Shown here one piece after another: positions 6,826-13,907 of a DNA stretch of 19,446 nt. Position numbers and translations under genes: made by a program. This stretch comes from DAOTVS01 sp034436375 (GTDB lineage Bacteria > Chloroflexota > Anaerolineae > SpSt-313), in assembly GCA_034436375.1 (NCBI GenBank), contig DAOTVS010000169.1, positions 1-19,446 on the forward strand, in the 5' to 3' direction. How positions within the stretch are numbered: the stretch's first letter is position 1; each line of letters begins with the position of its first letter. A model generated the notes under the pieces. That model searched no databases. It was not told where the DNA came from and was given only the letters and a program-made list of their open reading frames with translations.

Positions 6826-7204
6826 GCCCGACGCAGGCTGACGAGATCTCTGCCTACCTGGAGCGGGCCATGCAGTCAATTCCAGCCGCACAACACCTGG
6901 CTTCCGGAGGATACTTCGATTTTGCTGTTTCTCGCGCTTTGCGGCATTCTATGCGGCAGTGGCTGTCTTGCTGAGCGATGGCTTGGAATTGAGCAAGCAC
7001 AGTGCTGTCATCGCTTCCTTCCACCAACGTTACGTGAAGACTGGCAAGTTGGGCAGAGAGCACGGCAAGGCTCTCAGTTGGCTCTTTGAATTACGCGGAG
7101 TGGCAGACTATGGCGGCACGACCCATGTGTCACAACAGCAGGCGATGCAGGCGATTGAGGCAGCAGAGGCGTTTCTGGATGCAATCAGGCGCCTGCTTGA
7201 ATAA
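6822..7204 (+). pseudogene. HEPN-domain protein (UPF0332-like), broken by a frameshift
   Basis: The ATG at 6822 overlaps the nucleotidyltransferase stop and opens a frame that reads MSPTQADEISAYLERAM to GGYFDFAVSRA and then hits TGA after about 50 codons. The rest of a HEPN protein continues in another frame from about 6941: AAFYAAVAVLLSDG, LSKHSAVIASFHQRYVKTGK, LRGVADYGG and AEAFLDAIRRLLE, to TAA 7202-7204. Family members read SRAYYAAFYAA here. Only two bases, TT at 6939-6940, stand where two codons are expected, so a deletion of about 4 bases at that point explains the break. Joined, the frames give a normal HEPN length of about 128 residues. HEPN proteins of these pairs are usually RNase toxins. 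The product is probably inactive unless this is a sequencing error or there is a frameshift bypass. Confidence 0.82.
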
Positions 7205-7255
7205 TGAGGCTTGGCTCCAGGCCAGATGGAGCGACGGCAGCCGGGTTTGTGGCAC

Positions 7256-7340
7256 AAGGGAGAGGGGCGTCAGTTGGCGTGAAGATGGCACTCTGAAACA
7301 CAGGCCTGCCTTTCACGTCATCTGGCTCCTCTCTCCCCTT
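7256..7340. terminator. Imperfect inverted repeat between convergent genes
   Basis: The segment from 7256 (AAGGGAGAGGGGCGTC) and the reverse complement of the segment ending at 7340 (AAGGGGAGAGAGGAGCC) align with mismatches and small gaps over about 40 bases, including a shared GTGAA. It lies between the convergent HEPN remnant and the cupin gene, so a weak two-way terminator or a decayed palindromic repeat is likely. Confidence 0.4.
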
Positions 7341-7383
7341 TACCGTGAATCGGTGCTCAAGGTCGCCGTGGCGTGCTGTGATA

Positions 7384-7755
7384 TTACCCCATTGGCTTGA
7401 GCCGGCTCGCCACCCCCTCCAGCTTCGGGTGCGGGATCAGGCAGATGAACCGGAGCACATCCGCCCCATCGTTGACAATCTGATGCTTCTCATTACCCGG
7501 GATCAAGGCAACGCTCCCCTCGCGCAGTGGATGGTCGCCCTGCTCGGAGCGCACGTGCCCGGCGCCGCTCAGGACAAAGATCTCGTGCTCCCACCAATGC
7601 GTGTGGTGCTCGGTGCTCTGTCCGGGCTCCACCTCAAAGATGCGCATGGCAAAGTGTGGTGCGCCGTCGGCCTCGGTAATCACCCAGCGGACGGTGACGC
7701 CGGGCGCACCCGAGACTGCGGATGGCGTCGTATCGGTAAAGTGCTTCACCTGCAT
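7384..7755 (-). CDS. Cupin-domain protein
   Basis: A 123-residue single-domain cupin beta-barrel. Motif 1 reads HHTHWWEHEIFVLSG, with the metal-binding histidines and glutamate. Motif 2 reads GSVALIPGNEKHQIVN, with its histidine. All four expected ligands are present, so a metal site is likely. No signal peptide is seen. The ATG at 7755 is preceded by the strong AAGGAGGAATC. The gene stands alone: it converges on the HEPN remnant and diverges from the HdeD-like gene. Small cupins of this kind serve as dioxygenases, isomerases or ligand sensors. The exact reaction cannot be assigned. Confidence 0.9.
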   Translation of the reverse strand: MQVKHFTDTTPSAVSGAPGVTVRWVITEADGAPHFAMRIFEVEPGQSTEHHTHWWEHEIFVLSGAGHVRSEQGDHPLREGSVALIPGNEKHQIVNDGADVLRFICLIPHPKLEGVASRLKPMG

Positions 7756-7804
7756 GATTCCTCCTTCACGGTAGTGCGTAGCGGCGGGAGTGTACCCCGT
7801 TTAC

Positions 7805-7832
7805 AGTATGCTAAGTCCGCAGAGCCGGTCAA
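7805..7832 (-). promoter_or_regulatory. Probable promoter of the cupin gene
   Basis: On the minus strand, TTGACC (7832-7827) is followed by 16 bases and CATACT (7810-7805). The match is 5 of 6 at -35 and 4 of 6 at -10. Transcription would start near 7798, about 43 bases before the ATG. No equally good plus-strand promoter was found for the divergent HdeD-like gene in 7756-7969. Confidence 0.45.
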
Positions 7833-7969
7833 ATAGCAGTTCTGGAGTGGTATTTCTGAGCTCGGGGCCATGCGTTTGCCGGGGCTGCCTGCCCCCGAAG
7901 TGTAGTAGAAGCGTAGGCATGGAGCTTGCTGATCATTCGCCAACGACCCTCAATTTACAGGAGGCGGAT

Positions 7970-8515
7970 ATGATGGGTGATTGGCGGCAGAACTGGGCGG
8001 CGGTAGCGGTGCGGGGTGGAGCAGCGGCCATCTTTGGCCTGGCGCTTCTCTTCTGGCCGGCGCCGACCTTGCTGACCCTCATCTACATCTTTGGGATCTT
8101 TGTGTTAGTGGAGGGGGTGGCAGCGGTGGTGAGCGGGTTCAGCCAGCCCCAGGGAGCTGGTATCTCCTGGGGCTTGGTGGCAGTCGGGATCATCGGTATC
8201 CTGGCGGGGATTGCCACCTTTGTCTGGCCCGGCGTTACTGGGCTGATCCTGCTGTACGTCATTGCATTCTGGGCCATCGCTGCCGGTGTGACGGAGATCG
8301 TCGCCGGCATAGGGTTGCGCCAGGCAGCCAATGAATGGCTGCTGATCGTGACGGGCATCGTATCGCTGTTCTTCGGGCTGATCCTGTTGTTTGCCCCTGT
8401 CGCGGGCGCACTGGCTGTGACCTTCTTCATCGGTTTCTTTGGGGTGATCTACGGCGCGTTGCAGCTAATCCTGGCCTTCCGGCTGCGGAGCCTGCAAGAG
8501 GCTGGCAGAGCCTAG
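7970..8515 (+). CDS. HdeD-like (DUF308) membrane protein
   Basis: A 181-residue, very hydrophobic protein with six predicted membrane helices in three similar pairs. Each pair carries the DUF308 pattern, with phrases such as RGGAAAIFGLALLFWP, GIIGILAGIATFVWPG and GIVSLFFGLILLFAP. This matches the HdeD family, linked in enteric bacteria to acid resistance; in other phyla its role is unclear. The start at ATG 7970 (or 7973) follows AGGAGG at 7959-7964, which rules out longer in-frame upstream starts. The gene appears monocistronic and ends just before a strong hairpin terminator shared with the convergent gene. Confidence 0.9.
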   Translation: MMGDWRQNWAAVAVRGGAAAIFGLALLFWPAPTLLTLIYIFGIFVLVEGVAAVVSGFSQPQGAGISWGLVAVGIIGILAGIATFVWPGVTGLILLYVIAFWAIAAGVTEIVAGIGLRQAANEWLLIVTGIVSLFFGLILLFAPVAGALAVTFFIGFFGVIYGALQLILAFRLRSLQEAGRA

Positions 8516-8535
8516 GCTCAGGCTTGTAGCAAGGG

Positions 8536-8589
8536 AAGAGGGCCGGATAGTGGGCAACAGGGACAAAATGCCCGCTATCCGGCCCTCTT
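8536..8589. terminator. 21-bp hairpin, two-way terminator
   Basis: Bases 8536-8556 pair with 8569-8589 over 21 positions, with a single G-T pair, around a 12-base loop. It sits 20 bases after the HdeD-like stop and 29 bases beyond the stop of the convergent minus-strand gene, as expected of a shared terminator. AA/TT ends flank the stem, but no long U-tract is present on either side. Confidence 0.8.
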
Positions 8590-8618
8590 ACTGCGAACCA
8601 GCCCCAGGCTGTTGCGTA

Positions 8619-9185
8619 CTATCTGATGGGGGGCACTGAACTGACTGGCGCTGCGACCGGCTGCAGTGTTCTGACTTCCTGCAGCCACTGTTGGACGGTG
8701 TCGCGCCGGATCCTCGCCCATTCGGCCCGTACCTGAATCCGTGCTGCAGCCCCACCGCTTGCGTCCGCTGCCTCTTTCTGCAGGGTCGCCATCTCGTTCT
8801 CGGCCGCGGCGATCTCGGATTCCAGATTGGTCGTCAGCTTGGTCAGAGCCTTGTCTCGCTCTTCCCGCACCTGGTCGATATCCCGGGTGAGCTTCTCGCG
8901 GGCGCTGCCGCTCACGCCGGCAGCCGCCCCTTCGAGCTGGCTGAGCTGTGTGTTGGCTTCGGCTATCTGATCCAGGAGGCTGGAGCGTAGCTTTTCCTGG
9001 TCGGCTTCCTGCTTGGCCTGAGTCTCGCCGATCTTGGCCCAAATGCGTGCCTTGCTGGCATCCGGCGCCCCCGCTGCCTGGGTCTGGAGTTTGCCCACTT
9101 CCGACTGGGCCTGGTCCATCGCCGATTCAAGGCTGCCACTGACCTTGCCCCAGACCTCACGGCCTTTTTCAAAGATGCTGCTCAT
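8619..9185 (-). CDS. Unrecognised helical protein with three 51-residue repeats
   Basis: I do not recognise a family for this 188-residue protein. It is soluble, highly charged, rich in Ala, Glu, Gln and Lys, without cysteine, and predicted almost fully helical with coiled-coil tendency. It has an internal repeat with a period of exactly 51 residues at three anchor leucines (33, 84, 135): LQTQAAGAPDASKARI, LEGAAAGVSGSAREKL and LQKEAADASGGAAARI. Each is a helix, a Gly/Ala/Ser turn and a second helix (KIGETQAKQEADQEKL, RDIDQVREERDKAL, RAEWARIRRDTVQQW). The N-terminus, MSSIFEKGREVWGKVSGSL, looks amphipathic and the last 15 residues are disordered. The ATG at 9185 follows GAGGAGAGGAC. The gene is flanked by hairpin terminators, so it is its own unit. 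A structural or membrane-associated role like PspA is possible but not shown. Confidence 0.8.
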   Translation of the reverse strand: MSSIFEKGREVWGKVSGSLESAMDQAQSEVGKLQTQAAGAPDASKARIWAKIGETQAKQEADQEKLRSSLLDQIAEANTQLSQLEGAAAGVSGSAREKLTRDIDQVREERDKALTKLTTNLESEIAAAENEMATLQKEAADASGGAAARIQVRAEWARIRRDTVQQWLQEVRTLQPVAAPVSSVPPIR

Positions 9186-9298
9186 GCCTGTCCTCTCCTC
9201 TTTTGCCCCAGCGATTTATTGATTGGCAAAGACTTGCAACAAGAACGCCTCACAAAACTGCGGCGCACTATAGGCCTTCGCCTCGTCGGATACCCCCA

Positions 9299-9338
9299 CC
9301 CGTATTCTCCGCCCCCTGCAGGGGGCGGAGAATACGGG
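9299..9338. terminator. 40-base perfect palindrome, terminator of the CapA-like gene
   Basis: Bases 9299-9318 and 9319-9338 are exact inverted complements with no separate loop; as RNA the tip would open to about 4 bases. It lies 23 bases beyond the stop of the CapA-like gene and upstream of the helical-repeat gene, both on the minus strand. Termination is the natural role. No U-tract follows. Confidence 0.75.
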
Positions 9339-9361
9339 AATGAGGGGTTTTGTTGGGCGCT

Positions 9362-11272
9362 CTACGGGCATCGCCTCTCTTGGGGCCCTCGGTTGCCCTC
9401 AGCAACAGGCGTGCCTGCCGCCGATCCGGATTCCAGGATCGTTTGGGGGCTGATACCGAAGATCATCTGGAGGAAGGCCTGGCGCTCTTCAGCGGTCATC
9501 GGGCGGGGGCGGGCATAGTCCTCCAGGAGTGCTGTGCGCAGATCCACACTCGCCAGCCGCCCATCGTAAAAGACCAGCCGGTCGATGAACTCTTGCCGCA
9601 CAGGCAAGCTGAACATTTGATCGAAGAAGAGGTTGCCCAGGCCATAGTGGATGAATGAGTCGCCGTGGATTTCCATGGCCTGGGGCTGGTGAGCCTGGCT
9701 GCCTTGGACCACGACGGCGCCGGCTTCGGCCAGGGCGCGGAAAAGGGCGACCTGCTGCGGCGTCGGCTCGTACTGGTATTGCTCAAAATACTGGATGGTG
9801 ACGATGGGCAGATAGCCCTGGGCGCGCAGCGCGCGGATTTGTGCGACGAGCTGTCCGTAATCGGCTGGGGCCGAGCCCGGCTCGGTGTCTGTGGCCCAGT
9901 CCCCCTCTGGCCCCGCCGGGTTACAGCCCAGGAAGGCGATGTGGTTGGGGCCTTGTGTAATCGTCAGCGGACGGGTGGCCTCGGCCAGGTTGCTGCCGCC
10001 GCCGTACCAATGCCAGCCTCGCTCCCGGTATAGGTCGAGCGTGTGGCGCAGAGGGTCTCGCCCATAGTCGTTGAGGTGGTTACCGGTCAACTCGATGACG
10101 TTGGCCCCGATGGCCTCCAGCAGTTGTATGTAGCGGTCATTGGACAGAAATTGCATGGTGTACCAATCGTTCGGCAGCATGGCGTCGGGCGTAAAGGAGA
10201 CCTCATTGCTGATATGGACAATGTCGGCGCTCTTTAGCCAGGGGCCGATATCCCGCGCCGGGTAGGTCATGCCCGCTTTTTCCATCACGTAGGCCGTCAG
10301 CCGCGCCAGCGCCGTGGTGCCGGTCATGGCGACGATGGTCATCCTGGCCTCATCGCGGTTGGAGAGGGCGGCCAGCTGGGCAGCGAGAGAGGGCAGAACG
10401 TCACTGTGGGAGGCGCTGCTCAGAAAGAGCGGCACCTGCAGGGGGTAGCCCCGGAGGCCCTTTTCCAGAGGCGAGATGCCGTCAAGGCGGAGGACTTTCC
10501 AGCCCACCCGCAGTTCGTCGAAGGGGATGATGGCCCAGGCGCCGCTCTGTTCCGCCTCGGGCAGGAGGGCAACGCTCTCGGCGGTGTGCACCGTCGCCGC
10601 TGCTGGACCCCAAAGCACACTCAGAACGCGGAGCGTATCCGGACTGACCAGCAGGGGATGCGCCGCCAACAGCCCGTTGGGCTGGCCGTGCCATGCTGCG
10701 GTGAGCTCGGCCGTCGTGACCCCATCATCAGCGGTCAGAAATGGCGCCACCAGCACGCAGGTCCAGGCGCCGACCGGCGTGCTGGTGGCCAGGCCGCCCT
10801 GCCCCAGCTGGATATCCGCCGTTTGAGGATCTTGCGCCCACACAAAGTGCTGTGCGCTCTGGTCAATGATGGCCTGCAGGCGGGCGCGGGCTGCGTCGGG
10901 GACGATCGCGTCGCAGCCGATCGTAAGTGGGGGAGCCTGGGGTTCTGTGGGCGGCGGCGCTGCCGTGGGGCTTGGCGTCGTCGTGGAGGTCGGCATCGTT
11001 GTGGGTGTCGGCGTCGTCGTGGAGGTCGGCGTCACCGTAGGGCTTGGCGTTGCCGTGGAGGTGGGCGTTGCCGTGGAGGCCAGCGTCGCTGAGGCCGTTG
11101 CTGTTGGCGGCGGCGGGGTCAGCGCAGCGGTCAAGGCCGTCGGTGTGGTCGCGAGCCGTTGGGCCTGGCTGGAGGGTCCGCACGCGATCAGGAGTGACAG
11201 ATACAACGCAAGTCCCAAGAGACAGGCGCCGTGAGGAACTGAGCGGGTGAAGCCGGCTGAGTATCGCCCCAT
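9362..11272 (-). CDS. CapA-family lipoprotein
   Basis: A 636-residue predicted lipoprotein. Residues 1-30 form a lipoprotein signal with the lipobox LLIAC, placing the lipidated cysteine at 31. Residues about 41-115 are a Thr/Pro/Ser linker. Residues about 116-290 are an extra domain with no motif I can name, ending in IIPFDELRVGWKVLRLDG. The CapA/PgsA-like metallophosphatase-type domain follows: MTGTTALAR (316-324), HISNEV, TGNHLNDYG (396-404), QGSQAHQPQ (523-531) and HYGLGNLFFDQ (542-552). CapA proteins are linked to polyglutamate capsule, but many in other phyla have unknown substrates. The start is ATG 11272 behind GAGGGGG; an upstream ATG at 11311 would spoil the signal peptide and overlap the -10 region. 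It is anchored outside the cell membrane. Confidence 0.88.
   Translation of the reverse strand: MGRYSAGFTRSVPHGACLLGLALYLSLLIACGPSSQAQRLATTPTALTAALTPPPPTATASATLASTATPTSTATPSPTVTPTSTTTPTPTTMPTSTTTPSPTAAPPPTEPQAPPLTIGCDAIVPDAARARLQAIIDQSAQHFVWAQDPQTADIQLGQGGLATSTPVGAWTCVLVAPFLTADDGVTTAELTAAWHGQPNGLLAAHPLLVSPDTLRVLSVLWGPAAATVHTAESVALLPEAEQSGAWAIIPFDELRVGWKVLRLDGISPLEKGLRGYPLQVPLFLSSASHSDVLPSLAAQLAALSNRDEARMTIVAMTGTTALARLTAYVMEKAGMTYPARDIGPWLKSADIVHISNEVSFTPDAMLPNDWYTMQFLSNDRYIQLLEAIGANVIELTGNHLNDYGRDPLRHTLDLYRERGWHWYGGGSNLAEATRPLTITQGPNHIAFLGCNPAGPEGDWATDTEPGSAPADYGQLVAQIRALRAQGYLPIVTIQYFEQYQYEPTPQQVALFRALAEAGAVVVQGSQAHQPQAMEIHGDSFIHYGLGNLFFDQMFSLPVRQEFIDRLVFYDGRLASVDLRTALLEDYARPRPMTAEERQAFLQMIFGISPQTILESGSAAGTPVAEGNRGPQERRCP
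10928..11152 (-). repeat. Low-complexity Thr/Pro codon repeats in the CapA-like gene
   Basis: The linker DNA is built of degenerate short tandem units coding for phrases such as TPTSTTTPTPTT and TPTSTATPSPT. On the plus strand they appear as repeated GTCGTGGAGGTCGGCGT. Such tracts change length easily by slippage. The encoded stretch should be an extended, exposed spacer between the lipid anchor and the folded domains. Confidence 0.75.
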
Positions 11273-11321
11273 AGCAGCCCCCTCACAAGGTGCAGTCCGG
11301 AATGCGGCCAAGTTCTGTAGA

Positions 11322-11350
11322 GTTATGCCTCACTCTTGCGCGCTTGTCAA
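11322..11350 (-). promoter_or_regulatory. Promoter of the CapA-like gene
   Basis: On the minus strand, TTGACA (11350-11345) is followed by 17 bases and CATAAC (11327-11322). The -35 is consensus and the -10 matches 4 of 6. Transcription would start near 11315, about 43 bases before the ATG at 11272. This separates the lipoprotein gene from the flippase-like gene that ends at 11391. Confidence 0.6.
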
Positions 11351-11390
11351 CAAGAGAAGCGTGAGTCCCAACGGTAGCAGAGGATGCTGC

Positions 11391-12416
11391 CTACTTGCCC
11401 GTGCCGCCCGTGGCCGTGCGCACAAAGAAAAAGCCGATAAAGATTGGTAGCCAGACGCTCAATCCACGGTAGGCCACAGTGATGGCCAGGGAGACGGGAA
11501 TGGTCACACCCAACTGCGCCAATACCAGGACCATGACGCTCTCGGCCACGCCAATGCCGTGCGGGAGGATGGTAACCACGGAGAAGACCATGTTCATGGC
11601 AAATGCTGTGGTCAGAACGTCCAACCCGAGCCAGACGCCATAGGCCAACGAGATGGCGACCAGGCTGGCCAGGTTGATGAGGTCGCCGGCCAGGGCCGTC
11701 AGCAGGATATAGCCGACGATGCGCGGGTGCTCCGTCAGGCTACGAGCGGCGCCGGTATATTGCGTCGCCTGTTGATCTGCCCAGCCTTCGGGCAGCAACG
11801 ACCGATGCATGACCAGGCCCGCGATCCAGTTGATATTCTCGGTGGTCCAGTTGAGCAGGTGCTGCAATTCGCGGGGAAACCAGCGCCCGAGGAGCACCAC
11901 GCCGGTCATTGCCAGGGTGAAGAGGAGGTAGAGTGCCGTGGTCAGAACCTGATAGACTTCCAGGAGCCCCCGCCCAGCCAGATAGGCCAATCCGAACGCA
12001 ATCAGGGGCATGACACCTGCCAGGTCGGCCACCAACACCAGAAGCGAGCCCTCGGCAGCGCGCGCTCCCGATTGTCCCCGCTCAGAGGCATTCTCGACAA
12101 ACACGGCCAGCGAGCTTACGCCGCCTGAGGGAATGACCGACTTGACGAAAATCGAGGCGAACAGCACGGGTAGCAATTGAAGGACCTGGCTCTGCACATC
12201 TACCGCGGCAAAACCCAGCACATATTCATAGGTATAGACGATAAAGTAGATCGCCAGCAGAATTATGGCGGCCAGGATCCACTGCCACTGACTGCGGGCC
12301 AATACTGACACTGCCGCCCGGAGCTCGCCGTAACTGAGCGCGATGAGTACGGCAAAGGCAATCACCAACAAGAGCGCCAGCCAGTACCGTTCCAGCCATT
12401 GCAGCAGTTTGTTCAC
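11391..12416 (-). CDS. UPF0104/LPG-synthase-TM flippase-like membrane protein
   Basis: A 341-residue membrane protein with about eight helices of the UPF0104 family, the same fold as the membrane domain of lysylphosphatidylglycerol synthase MprF (PF03706). The typical motif SVIPSGGVSSLAVFV lies near residue 100, and a long amphipathic loop follows the central helices. The C-terminal half contains ILPHGIGVAESVMVL, also usual in the family. Members are thought to move lipids or lipid-linked intermediates; the substrate is not known. The start is GTG at 12416 with GAGGGAG just upstream. An in-frame ATG at 12521 would add 35 unlike residues and lacks family support. The gene follows the MFS gene by 149 bases in which no clear promoter was seen, so read-through is possible. 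Confidence 0.85.
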   Translation of the reverse strand: MNKLLQWLERYWLALLLVIAFAVLIALSYGELRAAVSVLARSQWQWILAAIILLAIYFIVYTYEYVLGFAAVDVQSQVLQLLPVLFASIFVKSVIPSGGVSSLAVFVENASERGQSGARAAEGSLLVLVADLAGVMPLIAFGLAYLAGRGLLEVYQVLTTALYLLFTLAMTGVVLLGRWFPRELQHLLNWTTENINWIAGLVMHRSLLPEGWADQQATQYTGAARSLTEHPRIVGYILLTALAGDLINLASLVAISLAYGVWLGLDVLTTAFAMNMVFSVVTILPHGIGVAESVMVLVLAQLGVTIPVSLAITVAYRGLSVWLPIFIGFFFVRTATGGTGK

Positions 12417-12565
12417 TGGCTCCCTCGCAAGGCCTTGCCCCCCTCCTTTTGGCAATAGAGCGCCCCGCCGTTGATCAGTTCTCCGCCCTCTCAGCAAGGA
12501 GTGTGCCGGGTCGGCGCCCACAGGCTGCCGGGACCGAGCGCCGGAGAATAGAGGGCAGCGGGAGG

Positions 12566-13843
12566 TCAGGATTCGTGGCTCTTTGCGCCGGGCGGTTCCT
12601 CCTCCGGCGGCTTGATATCGCGGAACAAGAGGTAGAACAGCGCCGCGTTGATCGCCTGGAGAGCCGCTGCCGCCTCCAGTGGGAGGGCCAGCGATATCGA
12701 CTCGATCGTGTAGCCTGCCAGCGTGGGCGTCAGCGACATGGCAACCTGTGACGGCAGGCTGCTCAACCCTGCTGCACTGGCCCTTTCTGCAGGCACGACG
12801 ATGCCTACCACGTAGGACTGGCGTATGGGGACGCTCACTGAGGTCGTGATCGTGCGCAGAAGATAGAGCACAGCAGCCAACAGGAAGGTCGGCATGAGTG
12901 GCAGTGCAGCCAGCAGCACGACGGAGAGCAGGCGAGTGACGACGATGGCGTTGACCTCACCCAGGCGCCGCGCCAGGCGGGCGGAAAAAAGGTTGGCCGG
13001 GGCAGCGACGAGGTTGACGAAGAAGAAGAGAAGCCCCTGCTCCGCTCCGCCCGCTCCGAAACGCACGAGGAACCAGTACACGATGAACGGGCCCAGGAAT
13101 CCCACGGCCAGCCCATTGGTCAGGTTGGTGATCGTGGAGCGCAGCACGACGCTGCGGGTGCGGGGCGAGAGGCGTGCTCTGAGCCCCATGGCGCCTGTGG
13201 CAGGGCGCCGTTGCGGCGACCGTTCGTGCACCGGCAGAATCACAGCGGCCATCACGATGCCGAGAACGGCCGTCAATATAAAAAGCACACGGTCGCCTTC
13301 CAGCAACGAGACGCCCCGGAGGCTCTGCAGTGCGGTCGGTATCAGAGCGATCAGCGAGCCGATGGCCCCAGTGAGAACCCCAACGAAAGAGAGGCCGCCG
13401 AGAACGGCCGTGCGGTCCCGGTCGCTGGACTTGTCGGCGATGAGCGCCTGCTCGGCAGGGTAATAGGGGCCAAACGCACCGCCGCTGCCGGCGCCGCCGC
13501 CTCGGCCCAGGGTCGACAGGGCGCCGGCAGCGAGCAACACTGCAAAGCTGCTCGCAATGGCAAAGATCAGCGCGCCAGCAGCGGTCAAGAGGGCCATAAA
13601 GATCAGGAGCGGCTTGCGGCCATAGCGATCGGCCAAAAGGCCCACCGCAGCGGTGAGCACAGCACTCCACAGAGATGAGGCAGCAAAGAGCAGGCCGAGC
13701 TGGACGGCGCTAAAGCCAAGCCTGGCCAGGTAGATCGGTACGATGATGATCAGGTAGGCCTGGGTCAGGCTGCGCAGCGCGCGCTGGGCGAAGAGCAGGC
13801 TGAGGTCGCGGCTCAGCCATGGTGGGCTGAGCCGCTCAAGCAT
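12566..13843 (-). CDS. MFS transporter
   Basis: A 425-residue major facilitator superfamily carrier with about twelve predicted membrane helices. Motif A, GLLADRYGRKPLLI, lies in the loop after the second helix. A Gly/Ala-rich stretch GRGGGAGSGGAFGPYYP follows in helix 4, as in drug or metabolite exporters. The central loop is charged (PVHERSPQRRP) and the C-terminus is a soluble acidic tail. The ATG at 13843 has GAGGAG about 8 bases upstream; an ATG six codons earlier overlaps that ribosome binding site and is unlikely. It lies 64 bases after the P-type ATPase on the same strand, so it may be co-transcribed and use the proton gradient. The substrate cannot be assigned. Confidence 0.88.
   Translation of the reverse strand: MLERLSPPWLSRDLSLLFAQRALRSLTQAYLIIIVPIYLARLGFSAVQLGLLFAASSLWSAVLTAAVGLLADRYGRKPLLIFMALLTAAGALIFAIASSFAVLLAAGALSTLGRGGGAGSGGAFGPYYPAEQALIADKSSDRDRTAVLGGLSFVGVLTGAIGSLIALIPTALQSLRGVSLLEGDRVLFILTAVLGIVMAAVILPVHERSPQRRPATGAMGLRARLSPRTRSVVLRSTITNLTNGLAVGFLGPFIVYWFLVRFGAGGAEQGLLFFFVNLVAAPANLFSARLARRLGEVNAIVVTRLLSVVLLAALPLMPTFLLAAVLYLLRTITTSVSVPIRQSYVVGIVVPAERASAAGLSSLPSQVAMSLTPTLAGYTIESISLALPLEAAAALQAINAALFYLLFRDIKPPEEEPPGAKSHES
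13808..13835 (-). promoter_or_regulatory. Perfect 11-bp hairpin in the first codons of the MFS gene
   Basis: GCGGCTCAGCC (13808-13818) and GGCTGAGCCGC (13825-13835) pair perfectly around a 6-base loop, about 8-35 bases after the first base of the ATG. It encodes part of ERLSPPWLSR. A stem this stable near the start codon can slow translation initiation. It may also be chance in GC-rich DNA. Confidence 0.4.
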
Positions 13844-13907
13844 TGGTGGACTCCTCAGCAATGATCCATCCGTATTGCATGTGGAATCCAGGCTTTCTGC
13901 CCAGCCT

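Noticed and set aside
8691..8990. 99-codon plus-strand frame opposite the helical-repeat gene
   Set aside because: No ribosome binding site or motif; the minus-strand protein shows a clear repeat structure that cannot arise from the mirror frame.
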